A DNA stretch of 64,000 nucleotides from an uncultured Rhodopila sp. (GTDB lineage Bacteria > Pseudomonadota > Alphaproteobacteria > Acetobacterales > Acetobacteraceae), in NCBI RefSeq assembly GCF_903944925.1, contig NZ_CAJATU010000123.1, positions 124,001-188,000 of the forward strand, in the 5' to 3' direction. Of the stretch, positions 7,991 through 16,202 are shown piece by piece. A program made the translations under genes and the position numbers. Under the pieces are notes generated by a model. That model was given only the letters and a program-made list of their open reading frames with translations. It searched no databases and was not told where the DNA came from. Each line of letters opens with the position of its first letter. Position 1 is the stretch's first letter.

Positions 7991-10900
7991 ATGGAGAAAT
8001 GGCTGCAATCGATCGGACTCGGCGAGTACCACGCATCGTTTTGCAGTCAGAGCATCACCATCGATCAGCTAGGCGACCTCACCGATGAAGATCTGCGTGA
8101 GCTGGGCCTGACCATCGGCGACCGAAAGCGGTTTCGTCAGGCGGTTGCTTTGCGGACGTCCCCGAAGGTCGATTCGCTCGGCGCGGCAGCGGTACTTGAG
8201 ACGACGCGCGCGGAGCGGCGGCCGCTGACCATTATGTTCGTTGATCTGGTAAACTCCTCAGCTCTCGGCGAGCGGCTCGAGCCGGAAGACCTGCTGGAAG
8301 TGATCCGCCGCTACCGCGAATTCGCCGGCGCCTCGATTGCGCGGTTTGGCGGCATGATCGGGCGGCTGGTGGGCGACGGAATCCTTGCCTATTTCTGCTA
8401 CCCGGTAGCAACGGAGCACGATCCGGAGCGGGCCGTGCGCGCAGCCCTGGAGATCGTGCGTGGCATCGGCATGTTGGAGACCCCGGCGGGCAGGCCCTTG
8501 AACGTCCGCATTGGCATTGCTACGGGGCGGGTAATCGTCGGCGACCTGTTTACCGCCGGCCGGCAGGACGCATTGTCGATTATTGGTTCGACGCCCAATT
8601 TAGCGGCGAGGCTCCAGGCCCTTGCGCCCCCCGGCGGCGTCGTCATCGCCGAGGAAACGTACGCCCGTGTCGGCAATGTATTCATCTGCGAGGACCTCGG
8701 TAAACCGGAGATGCGCGGTTTCGAGCAGACCCGCAATGCCTGGCGCGTGATCGGTCAGGCCTCGGCCCGGGCCACCGAAAGACGCGCGCGTCATCGGATG
8801 ACACCGTTTTACGGCAGGAAGGAGGAACTCGGGATGCTGGCCGAACGGTGGCAACGTGCCAGTTCCGGCGAGGGCAGCACCGTTCTGTTGACCGGCGAGG
8901 CGGGCATCGGCAAATCGCGTCTGGTCGAGCACTTCCTCGCAACCCATGTGGATAGCCAGACAACGGTCCTGCGCATCGCCGGGAGCGCGTTCCACGAGGA
9001 TAGTGCATTGTATCCGGTGACTGCCCACCTGCGCCGGATCGCGCGGCTGGAACCAGACGATTCGCACATTGTACAGCTTAAGAAACTGCGGTCGGTGCTA
9101 TCGCGGGACGATGCCGCGATACGGACAGCGATGCCGGTTGTCGCCGAACTTGTGGGAATCCCGCACTCCGACATGGAGGTGCAAGCCCTCTCGCCCGAGG
9201 GATTGCGCGAGCGGCTACTATCAGTCCTGATTGAGCAATTCCTGCTGCAGGCTCGCGAAAAGCGGCTGTGCCTTGTGGTCGAGGATCTGCACTGGCTCGA
9301 TCCAACCTCTCGCGAGTTGCTCGGGCGCATCGTGGAAACCGTTGCCGGCAAGCCGGCAATGATACTCCTGACAGCGCGCGACGGCTTTGAAGCAACCTGG
9401 ATGAGGCAACGCGCGACGACGGTGGTGCGGCTGGTTCCATTGTCGCCCGGCGAGGTCGCAGCAATGCTGCAAAGTCTCCTGAGCAAACGCGATATACCGG
9501 CACACCTGGGCCCGCTGATCGCTCAACGTACGGACGGCGTGCCGCTTTTTGTCGAGGAGGTGGCGCGGGCACTCCTGCAGACGAGTTTTCTCGACCGGCG
9601 CGCAGAGGAGGGCATCGAACCGCCGGATCCGGTGATTCCCGCATCTTTACATGAATTGTTAATGGGGCGGCTTGACCGCTCCGGCGTTGCCAAGGAGATC
9701 GCGCAGATCGCCGCAGTCATCGGGCGCACGGCGCGGCGCGACGTTCTCGCGGCGGTCGCGGCGCTCCCGGACGTCGAACTCGGTCAGCCTCTGGAGGCGT
9801 TGCGCGAGGCAGGTGCTCTGGTCCAGGAGTTTTCCGACAGCGCCGAGGGCTACACCTTCAGCCATGAGTTGTTGCGCGAAGCGGCCTATGACAGCCTGTT
9901 GCGCGACGAGCGCCGCCGCGTGCACCTGAGCGTCGCGCGCGCGCTCATCGCGCTCGACCCGGTGACGGTGGCACACCAGCCGGAGTTACTGGCCATGCAT
10001 CTGGCGGAAGGTAACAAGCCGGAGGAGGCTGCGCCGTACTGGCTGGAGGCGGCCCGCCGCAGCCTGGCGCGCTCGGCCTTGACCGAGGCGACTCGGCTGC
10101 TGAAGCGAGGTTTGGACGCACTCGAGAAATTGCCGGCGAGTGACGCCGTGAAACGTCTTCGCCTGGAAATGAGCGGGCTGCTGGGCCCGGGACTGATCGG
10201 CCTGAAGGGGCCGGGGTCGTCCGAGGCGCAGGCACTATACGCCAGCGCCTATACGCTATGCACCGGGATGCCGGAGGAGCCCTCGCACTTTCCGATTTAC
10301 TGGGGCTGGTGGCGAGTTTCTCAAGACTTTCATACATGGTCAAAGCGGTCCGAGACAATACTTCAACGAGCCGTCGAGCACGGTCATCCTGAATTCCTGC
10401 TGCAGGCACACCACAGCAAATGGGCCAGCCACTATCACGCGGGCCATTTCGCGCAATGTTGCCAGCATATCGAGGCCGGGCTGGCGATCTACGAGCGCGG
10501 TGACTACCGCCATCACGCGACGCTTTACGGTAATCACGACCCGAAGGTCTGTGCCCATGGCGAGTGGGCCCAGGTGTTATGGATGCAAGGCCGCCCGCGC
10601 AGTGCATTCGATGCGGAACGCGTAGCCCTGTCCTGGGCCGAAGCGCTCGATCATCATGGCAGCCGCGTCCACGCATTCGACACCAGTCTGCTGCATCGGG
10701 TCTATCGGCGCGACTACGCGGAGGTGTTCCGTCGTTCGGCCGAGCTTGTCACCTTCACCTCCGCACATGCACTTTCCGACCATCGATCCAAGGGCCTGAT
10801 CTTCCGCGGCTGGATCACCGCGACCCAGGAAGATCCAGCCGCTGGTCTGCGGACGTTGCTGGAAGGATTGGCGCACCAGCGCAGCGGCACAGCTCGGGAA

Positions 10901-11350
10901 GACTTCCCCGTTTATCTCTGCCTGCTGGCGGAGGCCCGGGTAGCAGCCGGGAGACCCGACCAGGCTGCCGAGGAGCTGAAGCAGGCGCTGGAGGAATTCG
11001 ATCGCCTGGGGTTGCACTCATGGCGGCCGGAGGTATTGCGTGTGCTGGGGGAGGCGACCCTCGCCGCCGACGCGAGTGCGACTGCTCAAGCCGACTCGCT
11101 GTTCCATGAGGCTGCACGCATCGCCGATCGGCAGGGCGCCGTCATGCTACGGCTGCGCACGGCGGTCAGCCAGGCGCGCCTTGACCTGCGCCTCGATCGC
11201 GTTTCGGACAGCGGACGGCAGCTCAATTCCGCCATTGCGGCAATCGCGGAGGCCGATGACGGGCACGATCTGCGCGAGGCGCGCTTAATGGCTGACCGTT
11301 TGCGCATGCGTCTGGGCACTCCCGCGGCGGTTACCGGCGGCTTGCAATGA
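7991..11350 (+). CDS. SAM domain / class III adenylate-guanylate cyclase / AAA ATPase / TPR-like signalling protein
   Basis: The product has 1119 residues. Residues 1-60 form a SAM-type interaction domain (EKWLQSIGLGEYHASF, LGLTIGDRKRF). Residues 75-235 form a class III nucleotide cyclase domain: the metal ligands are D85 (FVDLVNS) and D129 (VGDG), and the transition-state pair N203/R207 lies in TPNLAARLQ. Arg125 stands where adenylate cyclases usually have the purine-selecting Lys. Residues 274-650 form an AAA/STAND-type ATPase with Walker A GEAGIGKS at 302-309 and Walker B LCLVVEDLHW near 426-435. The rest is helical and TPR-like. The ATG at 7991 is preferred to one 18 nt upstream because of a G-rich ribosome binding site. 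The stop overlaps the YcaO start by 4 nt, so this protein is probably the signal-responsive regulator of the operon. No DNA-binding domain is obvious. Confidence 0.88.
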   Translation: MEKWLQSIGLGEYHASFCSQSITIDQLGDLTDEDLRELGLTIGDRKRFRQAVALRTSPKVDSLGAAAVLETTRAERRPLTIMFVDLVNSSALGERLEPEDLLEVIRRYREFAGASIARFGGMIGRLVGDGILAYFCYPVATEHDPERAVRAALEIVRGIGMLETPAGRPLNVRIGIATGRVIVGDLFTAGRQDALSIIGSTPNLAARLQALAPPGGVVIAEETYARVGNVFICEDLGKPEMRGFEQTRNAWRVIGQASARATERRARHRMTPFYGRKEELGMLAERWQRASSGEGSTVLLTGEAGIGKSRLVEHFLATHVDSQTTVLRIAGSAFHEDSALYPVTAHLRRIARLEPDDSHIVQLKKLRSVLSRDDAAIRTAMPVVAELVGIPHSDMEVQALSPEGLRERLLSVLIEQFLLQAREKRLCLVVEDLHWLDPTSRELLGRIVETVAGKPAMILLTARDGFEATWMRQRATTVVRLVPLSPGEVAAMLQSLLSKRDIPAHLGPLIAQRTDGVPLFVEEVARALLQTSFLDRRAEEGIEPPDPVIPASLHELLMGRLDRSGVAKEIAQIAAVIGRTARRDVLAAVAALPDVELGQPLEALREAGALVQEFSDSAEGYTFSHELLREAAYDSLLRDERRRVHLSVARALIALDPVTVAHQPELLAMHLAEGNKPEEAAPYWLEAARRSLARSALTEATRLLKRGLDALEKLPASDAVKRLRLEMSGLLGPGLIGLKGPGSSEAQALYASAYTLCTGMPEEPSHFPIYWGWWRVSQDFHTWSKRSETILQRAVEHGHPEFLLQAHHSKWASHYHAGHFAQCCQHIEAGLAIYERGDYRHHATLYGNHDPKVCAHGEWAQVLWMQGRPRSAFDAERVALSWAEALDHHGSRVHAFDTSLLHRVYRRDYAEVFRRSAELVTFTSAHALSDHRSKGLIFRGWITATQEDPAAGLRTLLEGLAHQRSGTAREDFPVYLCLLAEARVAAGRPDQAAEELKQALEEFDRLGLHSWRPEVLRVLGEATLAADASATAQADSLFHEAARIADRQGAVMLRLRTAVSQARLDLRLDRVSDSGRQLNSAIAAIAEADDGHDLREARLMADRLRMRLGTPAAVTGGLQ

Positions 11351-12603
11351 CCTCGGGCACGCGCGCCGCAACGGCGGATGCCGCCTTGGACGGCACCAAA
11401 CACTTCTACGACGGCACTCACCGGGTGATCGGCCCGGAGGCGACGTTGGCGCGCGTCATGCCGTTGGCGGCGCGTATGGGTATCACCCGCGTGGCGGTGT
11501 TGACCGGACTCGACACTATCGGAATTCCGGTCGCTGCCGCGATAAGGCCGAACTCTCGCAGCATCGCCCAGCACCAGGGGAAGGGAACGACGCTTGCGGC
11601 GGCCAAGGCATCGGCGGTCATGGAGGCGGCTGAAACCTACCACGCCGAAAACCTCACCCTGCCGCTGCGGCTGGCATCGTACGACGAGCTGGGCTCGGCA
11701 GCGGCGGCCCCGGCGCACTTGCCCCTCGGTCCCGGTGGCGCCTTGCTCGGCAGCGCGGTGGCCTCCGAACGAATCCTCTGGGTCGCCGCGCGGGAGCTGA
11801 TGACGGCATCGCCGCTCTGGGTTCCGTTCGAGCTTGTCGGCACGGATTTTACGCAGTCCCCGCTACCGGGCGACGCGATCTTCCAGGCAACGACAAACGG
11901 GCTGGCTTCTGGCAACACATGGCTGGAGGCCGTCCTCCACGCCTTGTACGAGGTTGTTGAGCGCGACGCGGTGGCGATCTGGCGCGGCGCCCCGGAAGCC
12001 GCACAGGATGCGCGGGCGGTCGATCTGGATACTGTCGATGCCGCTTCCTGTCGTCGACTGCTCGCGCTGTTCGCAGGTTCCGGGATGCGCCTGCGGGTCT
12101 GGGACGTCAGTTCGGACGTGCGGCTGCCGGTCTTCGTCTGTCTGGTGCAGTCGGGTGATGACACTGACGGTGTCGAACCGCAGCTCGGCTCGGGCTGTCA
12201 CGCATCCCGCGAGGTCGCACTATCGCGGGCGCTGACCGAGGCCGCGCAAGCCCGCGCCGCAGTAATTTCCGGCGCTCGCGACGATTTCGTGCCGGCGGAC
12301 TATGAAGCGGCCAGGCGCGCGCGGCAGTGGCAAATCGCCGCGCACTGGTTGCGCTCTCCGACCCGGCGGGATTTCGCCGCCGCGCCCGACAAGGCTGCGC
12401 CTTACGACCTGGGACGGGATCTTGATACAGCGCTGGCGGTCTTGAATGCAGCCGGCTTCCGGCAGGCTGCATGGGTGGATCTGAGCAAGCCGGAATTCGC
12501 TATCCCGGTTGTACGCGCGATCGTCCCGGGCCTTGAAGGGCCGTGGACGATTGAAACCGGCGAGTATGTGCCCGGGCCTCGTGCACGCGCTGGCGTCGCA
12601 TGA
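11347..12603 (+). CDS. YcaO-domain ATP-dependent peptide backbone modification enzyme
   Basis: The 418-residue protein carries the YcaO ATP/Mg2+ motifs: E93 and E96 in SAVMEAAE, the block YEVVERDA with E202 and E205 (201-208), and TEAAQAR at 297-303 following GSGCHASREVA. YcaO enzymes activate a peptide amide oxygen with ATP and then form azolines, amidines or thioamides. The C-terminus (EYVPGPRARAGVA) lacks the PxPxP tail typical of azoline-forming cyclodehydratases, and no E1-like ocin-ThiF partner is present; instead the next gene encodes TfuA. YcaO-TfuA pairs are known for thioamide formation (McrA thioglycine, thiovarsolins) and occur in the trifolitoxin cluster. It overlaps both neighbours by 4 nt. 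Thioamidation here is inference; azole-type chemistry cannot be excluded. Confidence 0.9.
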   Translation: MTSGTRAATADAALDGTKHFYDGTHRVIGPEATLARVMPLAARMGITRVAVLTGLDTIGIPVAAAIRPNSRSIAQHQGKGTTLAAAKASAVMEAAETYHAENLTLPLRLASYDELGSAAAAPAHLPLGPGGALLGSAVASERILWVAARELMTASPLWVPFELVGTDFTQSPLPGDAIFQATTNGLASGNTWLEAVLHALYEVVERDAVAIWRGAPEAAQDARAVDLDTVDAASCRRLLALFAGSGMRLRVWDVSSDVRLPVFVCLVQSGDDTDGVEPQLGSGCHASREVALSRALTEAAQARAAVISGARDDFVPADYEAARRARQWQIAAHWLRSPTRRDFAAAPDKAAPYDLGRDLDTALAVLNAAGFRQAAWVDLSKPEFAIPVVRAIVPGLEGPWTIETGEYVPGPRARAGVA

Positions 12604-13745
12604 GCGCAATCGTGTTCCTGGGGCCGACGCTCCCGCATGCCGAGGCTGGCGGCCTTTTAGCGGCGACATATCTGCCGCCTGCACGGCAGGGCGACATCTA
12701 TCGGGCCGTCAACGCATTGCGGCCTGCGGCAGTAGGCCTGGTCGATGGCCGCTTTCTCGACACCGGAGCGGTTTGGCACCGGGAAATCCTGTGGGCGCTG
12801 TCGCAGGGTGTGCATGTCTTTGGAGCCTCCAGCATGGGGGCGCTGCGGGCGGCCGAATTGGCGCCGTTTGGGATGCGCGGCGTTGGCGCGGTGTTCGCGG
12901 CCTACCGCGATGGAGTCTGGCCGGGCGACGACGCCCCGTTCGAGGATGACGACGAAGTTGCGGTCATCCATGCGCCGGTTGAGATGGGTGGAGCCGCGCT
13001 TTCGGACGCCATGGTGGATCTGCGTGCGACGCTGGACGCCGCCGAGGCGGCCGGCGTTATCACGACCGGCGATCGCCAGGTGCTGGTCGGGGCGCTGAAG
13101 GGCTACCCATTCCCCGAGCGGAATTTCGGCAGGTTGGCGGACGAGGCCCCCCACCGGCTCGGTCCGGTCGCAGCGGATCGCTTCGCGGCGTGGTTGCCCG
13201 GCAACAAGGTGGCACGCAAACGGCTGGACGCCATTGAGATGCTGCAGGAGATGGCGGCCTTCCTGACCACATCGCCTGCACCGTTCACGGCTGACTTCGT
13301 GATGCAGCAACCCGTGTTCTGGCGGCGCTTCGTATCCCAGTGCGACGCTGACGAAAGCACGGCGCTTGACCCGGCGGCACGGCTTGTCCTCGCGAAACTC
13401 CAACGCGATCCGGACGCCTGGCGGGCTCTTGCGCGCGCCGCTCTCGGGCGTGGGCCGTCGCCCGCGTCTGTAGCCGGCGCGAACGGCTGGGCTGAGATGC
13501 CGCACCGTGCGCTCGATCGATTTCGTCGCGAACGCGGTCTTTGGCGGCGCAATGACCTGCTTGCGTGGATGGAGGCGAACGCGCTTGACGAAACCGGGTT
13601 GGAGCGGCTGCTTCGACGCGAGGACGAACTCGAGCGCATGGCGGCGGAGTCGCCTCCCTGGCTGGTTCGGGTGATGGCCGATCATCTGCGGCTGACCGGG
13701 GCGTTTGCCGGGATGCTGGGCGAAGCGGGGGGTGATCCGACATGA
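12600..13745 (+). CDS. TfuA-like protein, YcaO partner
   Basis: The 381-residue protein begins IVFLGPTLPHAEA, continues with ATYLPPARQGDIYRAV, and contains the core TfuA motif GASSMGALRAAEL at residues 75-87, followed by GMRGVGAVFAAYRDG and then DEVAVIHAP. This is the signature of TfuA, first found in trifolitoxin production in Rhizobium and later shown to help certain YcaO enzymes install thioamides, probably by handling the sulfur donor. Residues beyond about 210 form an extra C-terminal helical region, including FRRERGLWRRNDLLAWM, not needed to define the family. It overlaps the YcaO gene by 4 nt upstream and the metalloprotease gene by 4 nt downstream, so all are made together. Confidence 0.92.
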   Translation: MSAIVFLGPTLPHAEAGGLLAATYLPPARQGDIYRAVNALRPAAVGLVDGRFLDTGAVWHREILWALSQGVHVFGASSMGALRAAELAPFGMRGVGAVFAAYRDGVWPGDDAPFEDDDEVAVIHAPVEMGGAALSDAMVDLRATLDAAEAAGVITTGDRQVLVGALKGYPFPERNFGRLADEAPHRLGPVAADRFAAWLPGNKVARKRLDAIEMLQEMAAFLTTSPAPFTADFVMQQPVFWRRFVSQCDADESTALDPAARLVLAKLQRDPDAWRALARAALGRGPSPASVAGANGWAEMPHRALDRFRRERGLWRRNDLLAWMEANALDETGLERLLRREDELERMAAESPPWLVRVMADHLRLTGAFAGMLGEAGGDPT

Positions 13746-15145
13746 ACCGCATGGCCCGACCCGGGACTCGCTTCCGCCTGTTTCCCGAATACGCGTCCGG
13801 CTTCGCCGAACCGGAGACGGTGACGGTTTCGCCCGCTGCCGGGACCGTCGGCTACGGCCCATCGGACGCTGCGATGTATGTGGTCAATCCGGTGCTGAAG
13901 ACAGAGCCGTATTCGCCGCCGGGGTTCATGCCGCCCTGGCAAGGCAGGCAATTCGCCCCGGCGGCGCCCGATCGCGCCGGGCATTTCGACCACATCGAGG
14001 TCGAGGCGCCGCAATTCCTTGCCGCCCACCTGTATGGGACGGTGCGGCGGACCCTGGACGTCTGGGAGCATTATCTGCGCCGGCCCGTGGTCTGGTGGCA
14101 TGTGGCTTTCCTGCCTCAGATCGAGTTGGTGCCGGTGGTGACCGGGTGGTCCAATGCCCACTCGGGTCCCGGCTTTATCGAGACCGGCATGATGCGCAAC
14201 GCGACCGGGAGGGAGCAGTTGCTTGCGCTCAATTTCGACGTGGTCGGGCACGAAACGGGCCACGCCATTCTGTTCTCCCAGGTCGGCGTACCGGCCCCGG
14301 ATCAGGTGAGCAGCGAGTATCTTGCGTTCCACGAGAGTTTTTCCGATCTCATCGGAATGATCGCGGCGATGAATTTTGCCTCGGTTACGCAAAAGTTGCT
14401 GGCTCAGACCGGCGGCAATCTCTACGCGGCTAACCTGGTCAATCGGCTCGGCAAACTGTCTGATCGCGAACAGGTCCGCATCGCGGATAATGAAACGACC
14501 ATGGAGGACGTTGCCGGCCTGCGGCTCGAAGCCGATGGCAACTGGTTTGACCCGCTCGGCCAGGATCGCAACCAGCACGCGCTGGCCGAGCCGCTGACCG
14601 GCGCAATTTTCGACATAATGGTGGATATCTTTCAGGAAGGGCTGGTGCGGCGCGGCGCGATTGCGCCCGATCATGATGCGCGCGGTTGGACGCGCGACGC
14701 GGTCGAAGCATCGTTCGCTGAACTGCACCTGCAATCAAGGCGCGCCCTGGCGCGGTTCGGCGCGGAATTCCGCAGCGCGATCGACGAAGCGCGCGACGCA
14801 GTCGGCTATGCGATGGCGCACGCGATCAGCGCGTTGGAACCCCGGACATTGAGCTTTCAGGGCGTGGCCGCCCGGCTTCTGGAAGCCGCCGCCGCGCAGG
14901 GACTTGGGCATATGCTGCCGGACTTGCTCGATGATTTCCTCTGGCGCGGCATTGACCCGCGTCCGTTGCTATCGATCGAAGTGGTGCGAGACCCGATGCG
15001 GCGTCTGGACCGCACGCGACATCGGTTGCGCGTGACCGGCCCGCACATCCAGGGTCGTTGCGGCTGCAGTGACCCACGCGCTTTCATCTTCGCGCGGCGG
15101 TTAATGCCGCATTCGCACCGTGAGGAAACTGCGGCTATGACGTGA
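13742..15145 (+). CDS. Gluzincin-type (M4-like) zinc metalloprotease of the YcaO-TfuA cluster
   Basis: The 467-residue protein contains HETGH at residues 170-174 (His170 and His174 as zinc ligands, Glu171 as base) and 23 residues later the segment AFHESFSDLIG, whose Glu198 fits the third zinc ligand of thermolysin-like gluzincins (H-E-x-x-H ... E). The region before it (WWHVAFLPQIELVPVV) looks like the edge strands of that fold. There is no signal peptide, so unlike secreted M4 enzymes it should act in the cytoplasm and has no obvious propeptide. It ends with a Cys-containing tail (GRCGCSDPR). Its place between TfuA and the repeat protein, with a 4-nt overlap, makes it the natural candidate to cut the modified repeat protein. 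The substrate assignment is inference. Confidence 0.75.
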   Translation: MNRMARPGTRFRLFPEYASGFAEPETVTVSPAAGTVGYGPSDAAMYVVNPVLKTEPYSPPGFMPPWQGRQFAPAAPDRAGHFDHIEVEAPQFLAAHLYGTVRRTLDVWEHYLRRPVVWWHVAFLPQIELVPVVTGWSNAHSGPGFIETGMMRNATGREQLLALNFDVVGHETGHAILFSQVGVPAPDQVSSEYLAFHESFSDLIGMIAAMNFASVTQKLLAQTGGNLYAANLVNRLGKLSDREQVRIADNETTMEDVAGLRLEADGNWFDPLGQDRNQHALAEPLTGAIFDIMVDIFQEGLVRRGAIAPDHDARGWTRDAVEASFAELHLQSRRALARFGAEFRSAIDEARDAVGYAMAHAISALEPRTLSFQGVAARLLEAAAAQGLGHMLPDLLDDFLWRGIDPRPLLSIEVVRDPMRRLDRTRHRLRVTGPHIQGRCGCSDPRAFIFARRLMPHSHREETAAMT

Positions 15146-15228
15146 GCATGGCGTGAAGGAGCCGACTGTTTCGCCGTCCGCGGCGGCAGGGTTGCATCTT
15201 GAAATCAGACTGAAACAAGGAGATAACT

Positions 15229-15924
15229 ATGGCAAAACAACCGCACCTCGGCGAGAGCCTTCTGGCACCGGGCCTGATCCGTCTTTTTGGCCGTGAGTTC
15301 GAAGGCCTGATCCTGGGGGAAGAGGGTGTCGGGCCGGCCTCTAACAACCCTCTGGAGTTGCAGGAGCAAATCAGGAAACTTGATGAGCAGATCAAGGCGC
15401 TCGATCAGCGGGTTTCAAGCCCGGAGCTGAAAAGTAATGATGCCGCCGCGGCATCCGGGGCGGCTGCCAAAAGCGCGGCAAACGCGGCGCCGGACGACAA
15501 GCCGCGGCTCGCACGCATCTACGGGTTTAGTTACCTCGGTAATTACTACAAAATGGCCAACCCGCCGGTTCTGCGGGTATACGGGGAGGGCGAGCTTGTC
15601 AATCCCGGCTACGATCCGGAGAACGACATGAATATCCTCGGCGTCGAGTTCAAGAGCTATGACTTCGTGGCGGGCATTCGCATGTGGCCGGCTGACCATC
15701 TGGATGTCGCCGTGCGTATAGACATTACGATCGGCTGGTTGCGCGAGGTCCTGCTCGATACTGATATGTCCCAGGAAACCAATGTGACCAGCAACGCCCC
15801 CGTCAGCCGCGCCGATGTCGTTGGCCGTGACAGTGGGTTGGTCGGGCGAGACAGCGGGTTGGTCGGACGTGACAGTGGTTTGGTCGGACGAGACAGCGGT
15901 TTCGCCGGGCGTCCGCGCCGTTAG
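15229..15924 (+). CDS. Tandem-heptapeptide protein, candidate RiPP precursor of the YcaO-TfuA system
   Basis: The 231-residue protein starts after a strong AAGGAGATA ribosome binding site, 83 nt downstream of the protease gene. Residues 1-40 are LGESLLAPGLIRLFGREFEG-like and amphipathic; 42-63 is a short coiled coil (LQEQIRKLDEQIKALDQRV); 66-92 is an Ala/Ser-rich linker; 93-185 is a compact-looking domain (YGFSYLGNYYKM, DITIGWLREVLL) that I do not recognise. Residues 198-225 are four perfect or near-perfect copies of VGRDSGL, the last ending in F, followed by AGRPRR. No signal peptide is visible. A long folded leader with short repeated cores at the C-terminus, encoded beside YcaO, TfuA and a protease, resembles the modular thiovarsolin-type precursor, although this protein is much longer. 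A structural rather than precursor role remains possible. Confidence 0.7.
   Translation: MAKQPHLGESLLAPGLIRLFGREFEGLILGEEGVGPASNNPLELQEQIRKLDEQIKALDQRVSSPELKSNDAAAASGAAAKSAANAAPDDKPRLARIYGFSYLGNYYKMANPPVLRVYGEGELVNPGYDPENDMNILGVEFKSYDFVAGIRMWPADHLDVAVRIDITIGWLREVLLDTDMSQETNVTSNAPVSRADVVGRDSGLVGRDSGLVGRDSGLVGRDSGFAGRPRR
15820..15903 (+). repeat. Four tandem 21-bp units encoding VGRDSGL
   Basis: The units are 15820-15840, 15841-15861, 15862-15882 and 15883-15903. Units 1 and 3 share cgt-gac-agt and units 2 and 4 share cga-gac-agc, so the array looks like a doubled 42-bp pair. All differences between units are at third codon positions and are silent, except the last codon (ttc, Phe, for ttg, Leu). 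This pattern suggests that the peptide sequence, not the DNA, is being kept. Confidence 0.95.
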
Positions 15925-15982
15925 ACTGTCTTTGGAGCGCCGGACCAGCGGCCTGTGCGGCTAAGCGGAACAGAAAAGCGTC

Positions 15983-16005
15983 GTGGCCGGGCATGGCTCG
16001 GCCAC
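15983..16005 (+). terminator. Possible hairpin after the YcaO-TfuA cluster
   Basis: GTGGCCG (15983-15989) pairs with CGGCCAC (15999-16005) across a 9-nt loop, 59 nt after the repeat-gene stop. There is no T tract, so it would be a weak or factor-dependent terminator, or an mRNA-stabilising 3' hairpin. Confidence 0.35.
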
Positions 16006-16063
16006 CCTGATTCCACGCCGTTGCCGTCCGGCATCTTACGCCAGGCCATCCGGCAACCGCGCA

Positions 16064-16117
16064 ACTGTTAGGCTAGACGTTCCATTCGGTTTAAGCACCG
16101 TAGGCTCGTGGCGCGGG
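16064..16117 (+). repeat. Copy 1 of a ~54-bp direct repeat
   Basis: The segment shares GTTCCAT, then cGG-t-AAGCACCGTAG, then GGCGCGGG with 18473-18527 in the same orientation, with roughly 80 percent identity by eye. It lies about 85 nt upstream of the secreted-protein gene at 16203. Nothing in it looks coding. It may be a shared promoter or regulatory element, or a scar bracketing the 16203-18444 block. Confidence 0.6.
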
Positions 16118-16202
16118 CGAGCGGATTCAGCAAACCCCGTCCCGTGTTTCCCCTTGCCACTACTCTGCGGACTTATTACAGCGTGCCGCAGAGGAGCCCC
16201 TC

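Noticed and set aside
15820-15903. Tandem 21-bp array as CRISPR or minisatellite only
   Set aside because: There are no spacers, the period is a whole number of codons inside an open frame, and changes are silent; it is a coding repeat.
15820-15903. RTX calcium-binding nonapeptide repeats
   Set aside because: The unit is seven residues, lacks GGxGxDxUx, and there is no type I secretion gene nearby.
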